DNA of 64,000 bases from Theocolax elegans (taxonomy: Eukaryota > Arthropoda > Insecta > Hymenoptera > Cerocephalidae). A program made the position numbers and the translations under genes. Below the pieces are notes generated by a model, which was given only the letters and a program-made list of their open reading frames with translations, was not told where the DNA came from and did not search any database. This document shows, piece by piece, positions 22,175-34,256 of this stretch (positions are counted from its first letter, which is position 1; every line of letters begins with the position of its first letter). The stretch covers positions 12,698,183-12,762,182 of the forward strand of contig CM047431.1 in assembly GCA_026168455.1 (NCBI GenBank), written 5' to 3'.

Positions 22175-22303
22175 TTAAAATTTCTTTCTTTCTTATTAAA
22201 ATATTTTCAATTTTATTACTTAGTATTTTATTTGCTTCTTCTTTTGGTTTATGTCTGGCGGCTTGTGGCCTTCATAATGTTGTCCTCGGGATTGATACGC
22301 GGC

Positions 22304-22396
22304 GAATTGTCGTGCCTTTTCGAGCGAGCAACTTGGAGTTCTTAGAGTCGTTAGACGTTAGCTCAGCAAGACCAACAAAATTCAATATTAATTTAA
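22304..22396. repeat. Right 93-bp inverted arm
   Basis: Perfect inverted copy of 21829-21921, immediately followed by the 12-bp candidate target duplication. Confidence 0.9.
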
Positions 22397-22470
22397 GAAT
22401 AAAGTTATATTTGATGAGACTTTGTTGCAATTAAAATTGACGCATTAAGATTAAATATTTTATCAAAGTC

Positions 22471-22560
22471 TGTTAGTTAGGGGTTCGGGCTCATAATCTG
22501 GGGGTTCCAATTTTGATTCCCGGCCCGAGATGAGTGACACAAGCTCTACTGGGGAATATA
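22471..22560 (+). repeat. Possible tRNA-derived SINE fragment
   Basis: GGTTCGGGCTCATAATCTGG followed by GGTTCCAATTTTGATTCCCG resembles an anticodon arm with CAT and a variant B box of a tRNA-Met-like sequence. No proper A box or cloverleaf can be drawn, so it is not a tRNA gene. The resemblance is weak. Confidence 0.3.
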
Positions 22561-23825
22561 TTTTTGATTAAGTATTTTCTTCATAATGACATCCCATGCC
22601 CTCGTCGCTAATTAGCACCGTATTTGGGTGTAAAAAAATGAATTACGTTAAATAATAACTATCAAAAAAATTTTATTCGCTTGTTAATTGTATCGTTATT
22701 AGACATTGCCTTTTTATTATTTTTTGGTGCGTTGATTTATTGTATATCAGAATGCTAGTAATATTTATGTTATCGCGTGCGACTCTATGTGAGTATTAAT
22801 GTGTAGTTGTTTATTAGCAAATCTATTGGTAAGTTCGTCTTTTACACACAGTATCCTAAGTATAAGCAAGCATATATTTGTGTTAAACTACACTTCCTGT
22901 GATCAGAAGTGCATGGACAAACCAGAACGATAAATATTTGCCGTTAATTCGTATATTTTTACCTTTTTACCTCTAAATATGTTATGTAAGTTTTCGGTAG
23001 CATCGAAATAGGCGTTGTTTCTTACGCGGAATAAGCGTTGTCAAGTGAATATTTTCTAGCTTGCTAAGTATAAGACCACCAACGCACCCGACAAACATTC
23101 CATTGATAAATTGGCAGGCTTACAGTAGTTTCATTTTAACACATTATTAATTTCTTTTAATGAGTACTTAAACGTGCTTAGAATAAAAAAGAATGGTCGT
23201 CATATTCTAATTCATATATACCGATAACCTCTATAAAATATTTAAAAAATGTTCTAATTTTACCCACCCTCCCCTCATGACTCCTCGTGCACCTATCATT
23301 AGATGTGAGATAAATGATGTGTGGTTGTCGTATTCAGCGTTAACCCTTCCACTCCACAGATACGTTTAATTCTTGTAACTTTTGGGATACCGGACACCGG
23401 AGAACGGATGAATTTTGTATATATAATTATATATATAGATGATAAATCAAAAATAAAATTTTAATTTTTTTAACCACCTTTCTCACTCATTTTACACCTT
23501 TGTAATAGTCTCTGATGAAAAATGTGTAAAAACGTATATTTTAACTGTGATAAAAAAACAGAACGAATCATCAAATAAAATATATATTACATTAAAATAT
23601 ATTATTTAAGTTATTAAAAATTATTAGGCTGACAGTACTGCTTCAGTCTATGTTAGTATTACTGTGACTACTTTATTTTTACATTATTTATGTATGTAGT
23701 GACTATTATTTATTATTAATTACTTATAATATTACTTATAGGTATGTTCTTAATATAATAATTTAATTTGGTACAAAAATATACAAATATTGGTGTACTG
23801 GCAAAAGTGCTTACACACTTTTTTA
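22561..23825. other. AT-rich noncoding stretch with one dispersed repeat
   Basis: About 23183-23338 repeats the module seen at 9095-9240. It runs into GTTAACCCTTCCACTCCAC and a short ACCGGACACCGGAG block (about 23390-23405), which is a shorter version of the sequence that closes both satellite arrays. No gene is supportable. Confidence 0.55.
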
Positions 23826-23829
23826 ATAT

Positions 23830-26440
23830 TTTATCCCGTAATTAGTGAAGTATCCCGAAATATCCAGGAAACCTCGTAATTAGTGAAGTTATCCCGAAAT
23901 AACTCAGAAACTCGCGAAGTATCCACTAAATCCCAAAATTAGTGAAGTTAACCCGGCATACCTCAACAGTGACCGAAATATTAAGGAAATCTCGGAATTG
24001 GTGAAGTTATCCCGGAATACCTCAAAATTTCCCGAAATATCGAAGAAATCCCGTAATTAGTGAAGTTATCCAGGCATACGTCAGGAATTCCCGAAATATC
24101 GAGGAAATCCCGTAATTAGTGAAGTTATCCCGACATATCCACAAAATCCCAAAATTAGTAAATTTATCCCGGCATTACTCAGAAATTAACGAAATATTAA
24201 GAAAATCTCGAAATTGGTGGAGTTATCCCGGAATACATTAAAAATTCCCGAAATACCACAGAAAATCCCGAAATACCATAGAAAATCTTGAAATAACCAG
24301 AAAATCCCGAAATTAGAGAATTTATCCCGAAATACCACAGAAACTCCCGAAATATCCAGGAAATCCCGAAATTGGTGGATTAACCCGGAATGCCACAGAA
24401 AATCCCGAACATCCAGAAAATCCCGAATCATCTAGGAAATCCCGAAAGTGGTGCAGTTATCCCGGAATACGTCAGAAAATCCCGAAACATCCAGAAAATC
24501 CCGAAATCGGTCGATTTATCCCGAAATACCACAGAAAATTCCGAATCCTCCAGGAAATCCAGAATTTGGTGGATTTATTCCGGAATACCACAGAATATCC
24601 CGAAACATCTAGGAAATCCCGAAAGTGGTGGATTTATTCCGGAATACCACAGAATATCCCGAAACATCCAGGAAATCCCGGAACATCCAGGAAATCCATA
24701 ATTTGGTGGATTTATTCCGGAATACCACAGAATATCCCGAAACATCTAGGTAATCCCGAAAGTGGTGGAGTTATCCGGAATACGTCAGAATATCCTGAAA
24801 CATCCAGAAAATCCCTCAATTAGTGAATTTATTCTAAAATGTCACAGAAAATCCCGAAACATCCAGGAAATTCCGAAATTGGTGGATTTATTCCGGAATA
24901 CCTCAGAAAATCCCGAAACATCCAGGAAATCCCGAAATTGGTGGATTTATCCCGAAATACCACAGAAAATTCCGAATCCTCCAGGAAATCCAGAATTTGG
25001 TGGATTTATTCCGGAATACCACAGAATATCCCGAAACATCTAGGAAATCCCGAAAGTGGTGGATTTATTCCGGAATACCACAGAATATCCCGAAACATCC
25101 AGGAAATCCCGGAACATCCAGGAAATCCATAATTTGGTGGATTTATTCCGGAATACCACAGAATATCCCGAAACATCTAGGTAATCCCGAAAGTGGTGGA
25201 GTTATCCGGAATACGTCAGAATATCCTGAAACATCCAGAAAATCCCTCAATTAGTGAATTTATTCTAAAATGTCATAGAAAATCTTGAAATAACCAGAAA
25301 ATCCCGAAATTAGAGAATTTATCCCGAAATACCACAGAAACTCCCGAAATATCCAGGAAATCCCGAAATTGGTGGATTAACCCGGAATGCCACAGAAAAT
25401 CCCGAACATCCAGAAAATCCCGAATCATCTAGGAAATCCCGAAAGTGGTGCAGTTATCCCGGAATACGTCAGAAAATCCCGAAACATCCAGAAAATCCCG
25501 AAATCGGTCGATTTATCCCGAAATACCACAGAAAATTCCGAATCCTCCAGGAAATCCAGAATTTGGTGGATTTATTCCGGAATACCACAGAATATCCCGA
25601 AACATCTAGGAAATCCCGAAAGTGGTGGATTTATTCCGGAATACCACAGAATATCCCGAAACATCCAGGAAATCCCGGAACATCCAGGAAATCCATAATT
25701 TGGTGGATTTATTCCGGAATACCACAGAATATCCCGAAACATCTAGGTAATCCCGAAAGTGGTGGAGTTATCCGGAATACGTCAGAATATCCTGAAACAT
25801 CCAGAAAATCCCTCAATTAGTGAATTTATTCTAAAATGTCACAGAAAATCCCGAAACATCCAGGAAATTCCGAAATTGGTGGATTTATTCCGGAATACCT
25901 CAGAAAATCCCGAAACATCCAGGAAATCCCGAAATTGGTGGATTTATCCCGGAATACCACAGGAAATTCCGAAACATCCAGGAAATCCAGAATTTGGTGG
26001 ATTTATCCCGAAATACCACAGAAAATTCCGAAACATCTAGGAAATCCCGAAATTGGTGGTGTTATCCCGGAATACCTCAGAAAATCCCGAAACATCCAGG
26101 AAGTCCCGAAATTGTTGGAGTTATCCCAGAACACGTCAGAAAATCTCGAAACATCCAGGAAATCCCGAAATTGGAGGAGTTATCCCGAAATACCACAAAA
26201 AACCCGAGACTTGCAGGAAATCCCGAAAATGGTGGAGTTATTCCAGAATACTAAAGAAAATCTCGAAACATCCAGGAAAACCCTAAATTAGTGAAGATTT
26301 CCCGGCATATCTAAAAAATTACCGAATTATTTAGAAAATCCCGAAATTAGTGGAGTTATCCCGGAATACCTTAAAAATTCCCGAAATATCCAGGAAATCC
26401 CGTATTTAGTGGAGTTATCCCGAAATAATTCAGAAATTGC
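23830..26440. repeat. 59-bp satellite array, block A
   Basis: Head-to-tail variants of a 59-bp unit contain ATCCCGAAACATCCAGGAAA, TCCCGAAATTGGTGGATTTA and TTCCGGAATACCTCAGAAA. Units are diverged at the left edge and more similar from about 24280 on. The unit has no stop codon in any of the three forward frames, so long overlapping ORFs appear that are not genes. It contains a higher-order duplication described separately. Confidence 0.9.
24277..25947. repeat. Higher-order duplication (997-bp period) in satellite
   Basis: The segment 24277-24950 recurs at 25274-25947, an offset of 997 bp, with almost no differences. Inside it, about 24537-24860 also recurs at 24968-25291 (offset 431 bp). So unequal exchange has duplicated multi-unit blocks, not only single 59-bp units. 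The 997-bp offset is not an exact multiple of 59. Confidence 0.8.
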
Positions 26441-28073
26441 CGAAATATCAGTGTTAACCCTTCCAATCCACACATACTCTTCATTCTTACAACAGGAGAC
26501 CAGACACCGTCGCGGGACACCGGACACCACCGCCGGACACCGGAGAACGGATGAATTTTAATATAATATAGATTTTGGTTATAACAAATTATTTTATATT
26601 GTATTTCTTATAATAAATATTAAATTAAAATCCTTATAAATTAATGAAATAAGTTTACAACATGTAATATATTAAATGTATATTCGATCCTTGATTTAAA
26701 AATAATGAATGTCACTCAGAATGTCACTCTCCTTTGCATAAAACAATAATATTTTACTTACAAATTTCTATTGCAAAATATAACCATAACCCATGTAAAA
26801 AAAAAATATAAGATTTTTATAAAAAATGTATAAAATCAGAAATATAGATATTTTATAAAATTTATATACTGGAATGGTTCTATATAAATTTTATTAATTT
26901 TTTATAAAATTTATTTTTTAAATACAAAAATGATATTTTTTTCAATTTCTTTTATTTTTTCTCGTGCAAATTAGGAGCAAAACATAAATAATTGTTTACG
27001 CGCATTATTTTACCTTTTATGTGATCAACTGGTACAACGTTCAGAGAATAAGTTTCACGAAATGGAAAAATAAAGTTTGAAAAATCTAAATCAAATTCGG
27101 GAATAGAAATTTGCGGTGCTTGCGAATCAGTGAAAATAATTTATAAATTTTTTATAAAATTTTTATAAAATACATTTTATATAATTTTTATAAAGAATTG
27201 GCCATATAAAAATTGTATAAAAATACATTTTATAAAATTTTTATAAAAAAATATATAGAAGGACTATTTAAAAACTAAATTAAACGTTTCAAATGAGCTG
27301 CACCATCCTGCAGTAACAGATAAACACCGAGAGGTTATGGACACCAAAAAAGTTAGTATTTCAGCGCGACGAAGAATTACTGCTGCCACCGACGATATTG
27401 ATAAAAAAGTCCACAGTTCCTCCTTCGATTTGGCTGAAAGTTTTGAACGCCTTTTTGCTTTTTTCAAAATTGCTGCATCCGGCGGACTCTTAACACGTCG
27501 ACTTGGACATCGTGAATGTTAGACGGGGTCGGACCAAATGTTTTGTTCTTTGGTTGTCAAGACAGTTTTCAACTTTTCATTAGCAACCAAAGAAAAAATT
27601 GAATATTGACTTGACAACCACAGAACAAAACATTCGGCCAGACCCCGTCTAACCTTCACGATGTCCAAGTCGACGTGTTAAGAGTCCGCCGGATGCAACA
27701 ATTTTGAAAAAGGCAAAAAGACGTTCAAAACTTTCAGCCAAATCGAAGGAGGAACTGTGGACTTTTTTATCAATATCGTCGGTGGCAGCAGTAATTCTTC
27801 GTCGCGCTAAATACTAATTTTTTTGGTGTCCATAACCTCTCGGTCGTGCAATCTAATGTTGTATCTGTTACTGCAGGATGGTGCAGCTCATTTGAAACGT
27901 TTAATTTAGTTTTTAAATAGTCCTTCTATATATTTTTTTATAAAAAATTTTATAAAATGTATTTTTATACATTTTTATATGGCCCAATTCTTTATAGAAA
28001 AATTATATAAAATGTATTTTATAAAAAATTATATAAAATTTATAAATATTTCACTGATTCGCAAGCACCGCAA
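26441..28073. repeat. Palindromic element copy A, right arm truncated
   Basis: It starts with a junction block (GTTAACCCTTCCAATCCACA, then ACCGGACACC repeats to about 26545) and AT-rich DNA. A left arm at 26790-27560 follows, then a short loop and a right arm that is cut off at about 28073, where the next satellite array begins. Positions match copy B at an offset of 2886 bp. It differs from copy B by scattered single-base indels. Short minus-strand ORFs in the arm are shared by both copies and have no recognisable domain. Confidence 0.85.
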
Positions 28074-29325
28074 AACATCCAGGAAATCCCGAAATTGGTG
28101 GATTTATCCCGGAATACCTTAAAAATTCCCGAAATACCACAGAAAATCCCGAAACATCCAGAAAATCCCGAAACATCCAGGAAATCCCGAAATTGGTGGA
28201 TTTATCCCGGAATACCACAGAAAATCCCGAAACATCCAGGAAATCCCGAAATTGGTGGATTTATTCCGGAATACCTCAGAAAATCCCGAAACATCCAGAA
28301 AATCCCGAAACATCCAGGAAATCCCGAAATTGGTGGATTTATTCCGGAATACCTCAGAAAATCCCGAAACATCCAGGAAATCCCGAAATTGGTGGATTTA
28401 TCCCGAAATACCACAGAATATCCCGAAACATCCAGGAAATTCCGAAATTGGTGGTTTATACCGGAATACCTCAGAAAATCCAGAAACATCCAGGAAATCC
28501 CGAAATTGGTGGAGTTATCCCGGAATACCTCAGAAAATCCCGAAACATCCAGAAAATCCCGAAACATCCAGGAAATCCCGAAAGTGGTGGAGTTATCCCG
28601 GAGTACCACAGAAAATCCCGAAACATCCAGGAAATCCCGAAATTGGTGGATTTATTCCGGAATACCTCAGAAAATCCCGAAACATCCAGGAAATCCCGAA
28701 ATTGGTGGATTTATTCCGGAATACCTCAGAAAATCCCGAAACATCCAGGAAATCCCGAAATTGGTGGATTTATTCCGGAATACCTCAGAAAATCCCGAAA
28801 CATCCAGGAAATCCCGAAATTGGTGGATTTATTCCGGAATACCTCAGAAAATCCCGAAACATCCAGGAAATCCCGAAATTGGTGGATTTATCCCGAAATA
28901 CCACAGAAAATCCCGAAACATCCAGGAAATCCCGAAATTGGTGGATTTATTCCGGAATACCTCAGAAAATCCCGAAACATCCAGGAAATCCCGAAATTGG
29001 TGGATTTATTCCGGAATACCTCAGAAAATCCCGAAACATCCAGGAAATCCCGAAATTGGTGGATTTATCCCGAAATACCACAGAAAATCCCGAAACATCC
29101 AGGAAATCCCGAAATTGGTGGATTTATTCCGGAATACCTCAGAAAATCCCGAAACATCCAGGAAATCCCGAAATTGGTGGATTTATTCCGGAATACCTCA
29201 GAAAATCCCGAAACATCCAGGAAATCCCGAAATTGGTGGATTTATTCCGGAATACCTCAGAAAATCCCGAAACATCCAGGAAATCCCGTATTTAGTGGAG
29301 TTATCCCGAAATAATTCAGAAATTG
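28074..29325. repeat. 59-bp satellite array, block B (homogeneous)
   Basis: About 21 units of the same 59-bp satellite, much more uniform than block A, with two main unit variants (TTATTCCGGAATACCTCAG and TTATCCCGAAATACCACAG). The period was measured between 28681 and 28740. It ends with the same closing sequence as block A (CCCGTATTTAGTGGAGTTAT, then GTGTTAACCCTTCC). The 450- and 373-codon ORFs across it are by-products of a stop-free unit. Confidence 0.9.
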
Positions 29326-29675
29326 CCGAAATATCAGTGTTAACCCTTCCAATCCACACATACTCTTCATTCTTACAACAGGAGACCAGACACCGTCGCG
29401 GGACACCGGACACCACCGCCGGACACCGGAGAACGGATGAATTTTAATATAATATAGATTTTGGTTATAACAAATTATTTTATATTGTATTTCTTATAAT
29501 AAATATTAAATTAAAATCCTTATAAATTAATGAAATAAGTTTACAACATGTAATATATTAAATGTATATTCGATCCTTGATTTAAAAATAATGAATGTCA
29601 CTCAGAATGTCACTCTCCTTTGCATAAAACAATAATATTTTACTTACAAATTTCTATTGCAAAATATAACCATAA

Positions 29676-31243
29676 CCCATGTAAAAAAAAAATATAAGAT
29701 TTTTATAAAAAATGTATAAAATCAGAAATATAGATATTTTATAAAATTTATATACTGGAATGGTTCTATATAAATTTTATTAATTTTTTATAAAATTTAT
29801 TTTTTAAATACAAAAATGATATTTTTTTCAATTTCTTTTATTTTTTCTCGTGCAAATTAGGAGCAAAACATAAATAATTGTTTACGCGCATTATTTTACC
29901 TTTTATGTGATCAACTGGTACAACGTTCAGAGAATAAGTTTCACGAAATGGAAAAATAAAGTTTGAAAAATCTAAATCAAATTCGGGAATAGAAATTTGC
30001 GGTGCTTGCGAATCAGTGAAAATAATTTATAAATTTTTTATAAAATTTTTATAAAATACATTTTATATAATTTTTATAAAGAATTGGCCATATAAAAATT
30101 GTATAAAAATACATTTTATAAAATTTTTATAAAAAAATATATAGAAGGACTATTTAAAAACTAAATTAAACGTTTCAAATGAGCTGCACCATCCTGCAGT
30201 AACAGATAAACACCGAGAGGTTATGGACACCAAAAAAGTTAGTATTTCAGCGCGACGAAGAATTACTGCTGCCACCGACGATATTGATAAAAAAGTCCAC
30301 AGTTCCTCCTTCGATTTGGCTGAAAGTTTTGAACGCCTTTTTGCTTTTTTCAAATTGCTGCATCCGGCGGACTCTTAACACGTCGACTTGGACATCGTGA
30401 ATGTTAGACGGGGTCGGACCAAATGTTTTGTTCTTTGGTTGTCAAGACAGTTTTCAACTTTTTCATTAGCAACCAAAGAAAAAATTGAATATTGACTTGA
30501 CAACCACAGAACAAAACATTCGGCCAGACCCCGTCTAACCTTCACGATGTCCAAGTCGACGTGTTAAGAGTCCGCCGGATGCAACAATTTTGAAAAAGGC
30601 AAAAAGACGTTCAAAACTTTCAGCCAAATCGAAGGAGGAACTGTGGACTTTTTTTATCAATATCGTCGGTGGCAGAAGTAATTCTTCGTCGCGCTAAAAT
30701 ACTAATTTTTTTGGTGTCCATAACCTCTCGGTCGTGCAATCTAAATGTTTTTATCTGTTACTGCAGGATGGTGCAGCTCATTTGAAACGTTTAATTTAGT
30801 TTTTAAATAGTCCTTCTATATATTTTTTTATAAAAATTTTATAAAATGTATTTTTATACAATTTTTATATGGCCAATTCTTTATAAAAATTATATAAAAT
30901 GTATTTTATAAAAATTTTATATAAAATTTATAAATTATTTTCACTGATTCGCAAGCACCGCAAATTTCTATTCCCGAATTTGATTTAGATTTTTCAAACT
31001 TTATTTTTCCATTTCGTGGGTAAAATAATGCGCGTAAACAATTATTTATGTTTTGCTCCTAATTTGCACGAGAAAAAATAAAAGAAATTGAAAAAAATAT
31101 GATTTTTGTATTTAAAAAATAAATTTTATAAAAAATTAATAAAATTTATATAGAACCATTTCAGTATATAAATTTTATAAAATATCTATATTTCTGATTT
31201 TATACATTTTTTATAAAAATCTTATATTTTTTTTTTACATGGG
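29676..31243. repeat. 1.57-kb near-perfect palindrome (copy B)
   Basis: Left arm 29676-30446 and right arm 30496-31243 are inverted copies with scattered indels around a ~50-bp centre. The ends are CCCATGTAAAA and its complement. The outer arms are rich in TTTTTATAAAAT words. The inner arms hold GC-richer unique-like DNA (about 30175-30420). If transcribed, it would form a hairpin RNA of about 750 bp. No protein domain was recognised in the arms. A truncated copy lies at 26441-28073. Confidence 0.9.
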
Positions 31244-33010
31244 AATCTACAAGATCCTATATATATGCTAATTAAATAATTCGTATTTTATTGGATTTAA
31301 AATGTATAATGGTTAACAAAAAATTTAATAGCAAAAAAATACTCACTCACTTACACTCGCTATTTTTTTATTTTTTTATTTTTTGCTATTATTTGATTAG
31401 TGGTATATTAAATAATATTAACCGTATTTCTGTCTATTAAAACGTAGTTCAGTATATAGATGAAAACAAATAGTATATTGTTAGAGTACCAATTTAATAT
31501 AATAAAATATATATTGTAGGATTCTGTACGAAGTATTACATTAAATAAATAAATATACAGTAAATGTATGGGGCTCAATATGTTGACTCCCAGAAATATT
31601 AAGTCCCAAAAATTTTAACGGCAAAATCTAAGACTAAAATTTTTAAAATTTTTAAAATTTTTAAGACCCAAAACATTGAGTCCCAAAATATTACGTCCCA
31701 AAAGTTGTAACGGCAAAATCTAAGACTAAAATTTTTAAGACCCAAAACATTGAGTCCCAAAATATTACGTCCCAAAAGTTGTAACGGCAAAATCTAAGAC
31801 TAAAATTTTTAAAATTTTTAAAATTTTTAAGACCCAAAACATTGAGTCCCAAAAATATTAAGTCCCAAAAATTTTAACGGCAAAATCTAAGACTAAAATT
31901 TTTAAAATTTTTAAAATTTTTAAAATTTTTAAGACCCAAAACATTGAGTCCCAAAAATATTACGTCCCAAAAGTTGTAACGGCAAAATCTAAGACTAAAA
32001 TTTTTAAAATTTTTAAAATTTTTATAAAATACATTTTATATAATTTTTATAAAGAATTGGCCATATAAAAATTGTATAAAAATACATTTTATAAAATTTT
32101 TATAAAATACATTTTATAAAATTTTTATAAAATACATTTTATAAAATTTTTATAAAATTTTTATAAAAAATGTATAAAATCAGAAATATAGATATTTTAT
32201 AAAATTTATATACTGGAATGGTTCTATATAAATTTTATTAATTTTTTATAAAATTTTTATAAAATACATTTTATAAAATTTTTATAAAAAATGTATAAAA
32301 TCAGAAATATAGATATTTTATAAAATTTATATACTGGAATGGTTCTATATAAATTTTATTAATTTTTTATAAAAATTTTATAAAAAATTAATAAAATTTA
32401 TATAGAACCATTTCAGTATATAAATTTTATAAAATATCTATATTTCTGATTTTATACATTTTTTATAAAAATCTTATATTTTTTTTTTACATGGGAATCT
32501 ACAAGATCCTATATATATGCTAATTAAATAATTCGTATTTTATTGGATTTAAAATGTATAATGGTTAACAAAAAATTTAATAGCAAAAAAATACTCACTC
32601 ACTTACACTCGCTATTTTTTTATTTTTTTATTTTTTGCTATTATTTGATTAGTGGTATATTAAATAATATTAACCGTATTTCTGTCTATTAAAACGTAGT
32701 TCAGTATATAGATGAAAAACAAATAGTAATATTGTTAGAGTACCAATTTAATATAATAAAATATATATTGTAGGATTCTGTACGAAGTATTACATTAAAT
32801 AAATAAATATACAGTAAATGTATGGGGCTCAATATGTTGACTCCCAGAAATATTAAGTCCCAAAAATTTTAACGGCAAAATCTAAGACTAAAATTTTTAA
32901 AATTTTTAAAATTTTTAAGACCCAAAACATTGAGTCCCAAAAATATTACGTCCCAAAAGTTGTAACGGCAAAATCTAAGACTAAAATTTTTAAGGCCCTA
33001 AATGTTGAGT
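31127..33010. repeat. Tandem duplication, 1252-bp period
   Basis: Sequence from about 31127 to 31660 recurs at about 32379 to 32912 with an offset of 1252 bp and few differences (for example an extra A and an inserted AT near 32715). The unit includes the outer palindrome arm, an AT-rich stretch ending in TGTATGGGGCTCAATATGTT, and part of the AAGACTAAAATTTTTAAG array. Between the copies (32025-32380) lie extra pieces of the palindrome arm. Confidence 0.8.
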
Positions 33011-33400
33011 CCCAAAAGTTTCAATAGAAAAATCAAAGACTAAAATTTTTAAGACCCAAAATATTGAGTCCCAAAAATATTAAGTCCCAAAAGTTTTAAC
33101 GGCAAAATCTAAGACTAAAATGTTTAAGCCCCTAAATGTTGAGTTCCATAAGTTTTAACGGCAAAATCTAAGACTAAAATTTTTAAAATTTTTTAAATTT
33201 TTAAGACCCAAAATATTGAGTCCGAAAAATATTAAGTCCCAAAAGTTTTAACGGCAAAATCTAAGACTAAAATTTTTAAGCCCCAAAATGTTGAGTTCCG
33301 AAAGTTTTAACGGCAAAATCTAAGACTAAAATTTTTAAGGCCCAAAATTTTGAGTCCCAAAAATATTAAGTCCCAAAAATTATAAGGCTAATATATATAA
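31580..33400. repeat. AAGACTAAAATTTTTAAG tandem arrays
   Basis: Two arrays (31580-32010 and 32835-33400) of irregular units contain AAATCTAAGACTAAAATTTT, AAGACCCAAAACATTGAGTC and CCCAAAA(G/A)TTTTAACGGC. This is the family found at 9246-9520. Within units the short word AAAATTTTT is itself expanded two to four times. Confidence 0.85.
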
Positions 33401-33458
33401 TACTAACGGTCCCAAAATATCGTAAAAGTAATCCTTGGGGATCAAGGGAACACTTGCC

Positions 33459-33508
33459 CGGACAGACGGACGGACGGACGGACGGACGGACGGACGGACG
33501 GACGGACG
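33459..33508. repeat. GGAC tetranucleotide microsatellite, second locus
   Basis: About twelve GGAC units with the same flanks as 9575-9616 (preceded by GATCAAGGGAACACTTGCCC, followed by GTAGATTTGTACTTTAATA). Confidence 0.9.
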
Positions 33509-33530
33509 CCCGGACGTAGATTTGTACTTT

Positions 33531-34186
33531 AATATAATGTTAGATATCCATGATTTTATTATTAACGAATCCATCGACGTATTATCATTATCTAAAACAT
33601 GGCTTACTGCCAGACAGTCAACATCTTTATTTAATATTGATAACTTTACTCTGATTAGAAATGATCGTAACATCAAATCAAGTGGAAAGAGTTTATACAG
33701 GGAGGTGGTGTAGCATGTCATCTTCGTAACACTATTCCATTTAAGATTATTTCTAAATCTGAGAATACAGATGTTAATAATACTAAGTATCTTTGTGTTG
33801 AATTGTCTCCTGGTTCTAATAAAAAAATTCTACTGATTTCAGTCTATCGCCGTCCTAAAGGCCATGTGTTATCAGGCCTTTTCCAGCTACTTGGTGATTT
33901 TATACATTTATATCAGGATATAGTATTGGCGGGTGATTTGAACTCTGATCTTTCAGTTGATAATTATTATTCATGTCATCTTCGAGGTTTGATTGCTGAG
34001 TTAAATCTATTTTTGATTCCTTTTGGACCTACTCATCATCGTGATTCATCCAGTACCTGGCTAGATGTAGTTATAGTTGATTCTAAAGACAAAGTCAAAG
34101 GATTTTACAAGTCCCAATCTCCTTTCATCAATTGCCATGATTTTTTGGTAATGGATTTCATATTAGATCAACCAGTAAAGCCTTAA
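33531..34186 (+). pseudogene. LINE ORF2 endonuclease fragment, copy 1
   Basis: The frames carry the ordered motifs of the endonuclease/exonuclease/phosphatase domain of non-LTR ORF2: 'FIINESIDVLSLSKTWL', 'GGGVACHLRN', 'LISVYRRPKG', 'DIVLAGDLNSD' (metal-binding D/N), 'FGPTHHRDSSSTWLDVVIVD' and 'NCHDFLVMDF' (catalytic H/D type). A frameshift near 33700 splits it, and it ends at a stop at 34184-34186. The N-terminal E-containing motif and the whole reverse transcriptase are absent. It begins immediately after the microsatellite repeat family and runs into a DUF4806 gene. Confidence 0.8.
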
Positions 34187-34256
34187 TTTCATTATCTTCA
34201 CGTAAATTTACTAATTTTAATTCATCTGAATTCTCAGCAGCACTGAACAAATAGTA

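Larger units (their letters stand above)
21783..22396. mobile_element. Small element with 93-bp perfect inverted arms
   Basis: Arms 21829-21921 and 22304-22396 are perfect inverted copies over 93 bp. The 12-bp direct repeat GAATAAAGTTAT abuts the right arm (22397-22408) and lies 46 bp outside the left arm (21771-21782), consistent with a target-site duplication. Between the left duplication and the left arm is a run of about 13 T followed by CCTCGCCCAGG. On the minus strand this looks like a poly(A) tail, so the element may have been copied from RNA. The 382-bp centre carries the hammerhead candidate. No protein is encoded. Confidence 0.7.

Noticed and set aside
24390..26291. Many overlapping 80-150 codon ORFs
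   Set aside because: Same satellite; identical ORFs recur at 431- and 997-bp offsets because of array duplication.
23830..29325. Regular repeats that might be a CRISPR array
   Set aside because: Units are contiguous without unique spacers, and the genome is eukaryotic.
28095..29447. 450-codon ORF with a repetitive Pro/Asn/Ser protein
   Set aside because: It is the 59-bp satellite read through; three frames and parts of the other strand are equally open.
30150..30353. 67-codon minus ORF present identically at 27264-27467
   Set aside because: It lies in the palindrome arm, its match comes only from duplication of the arm, and it has no recognisable domain.
33435..33530. ORF start encoding a TDGR repeat
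   Set aside because: It is the GGAC microsatellite; the real LINE homology begins after it.
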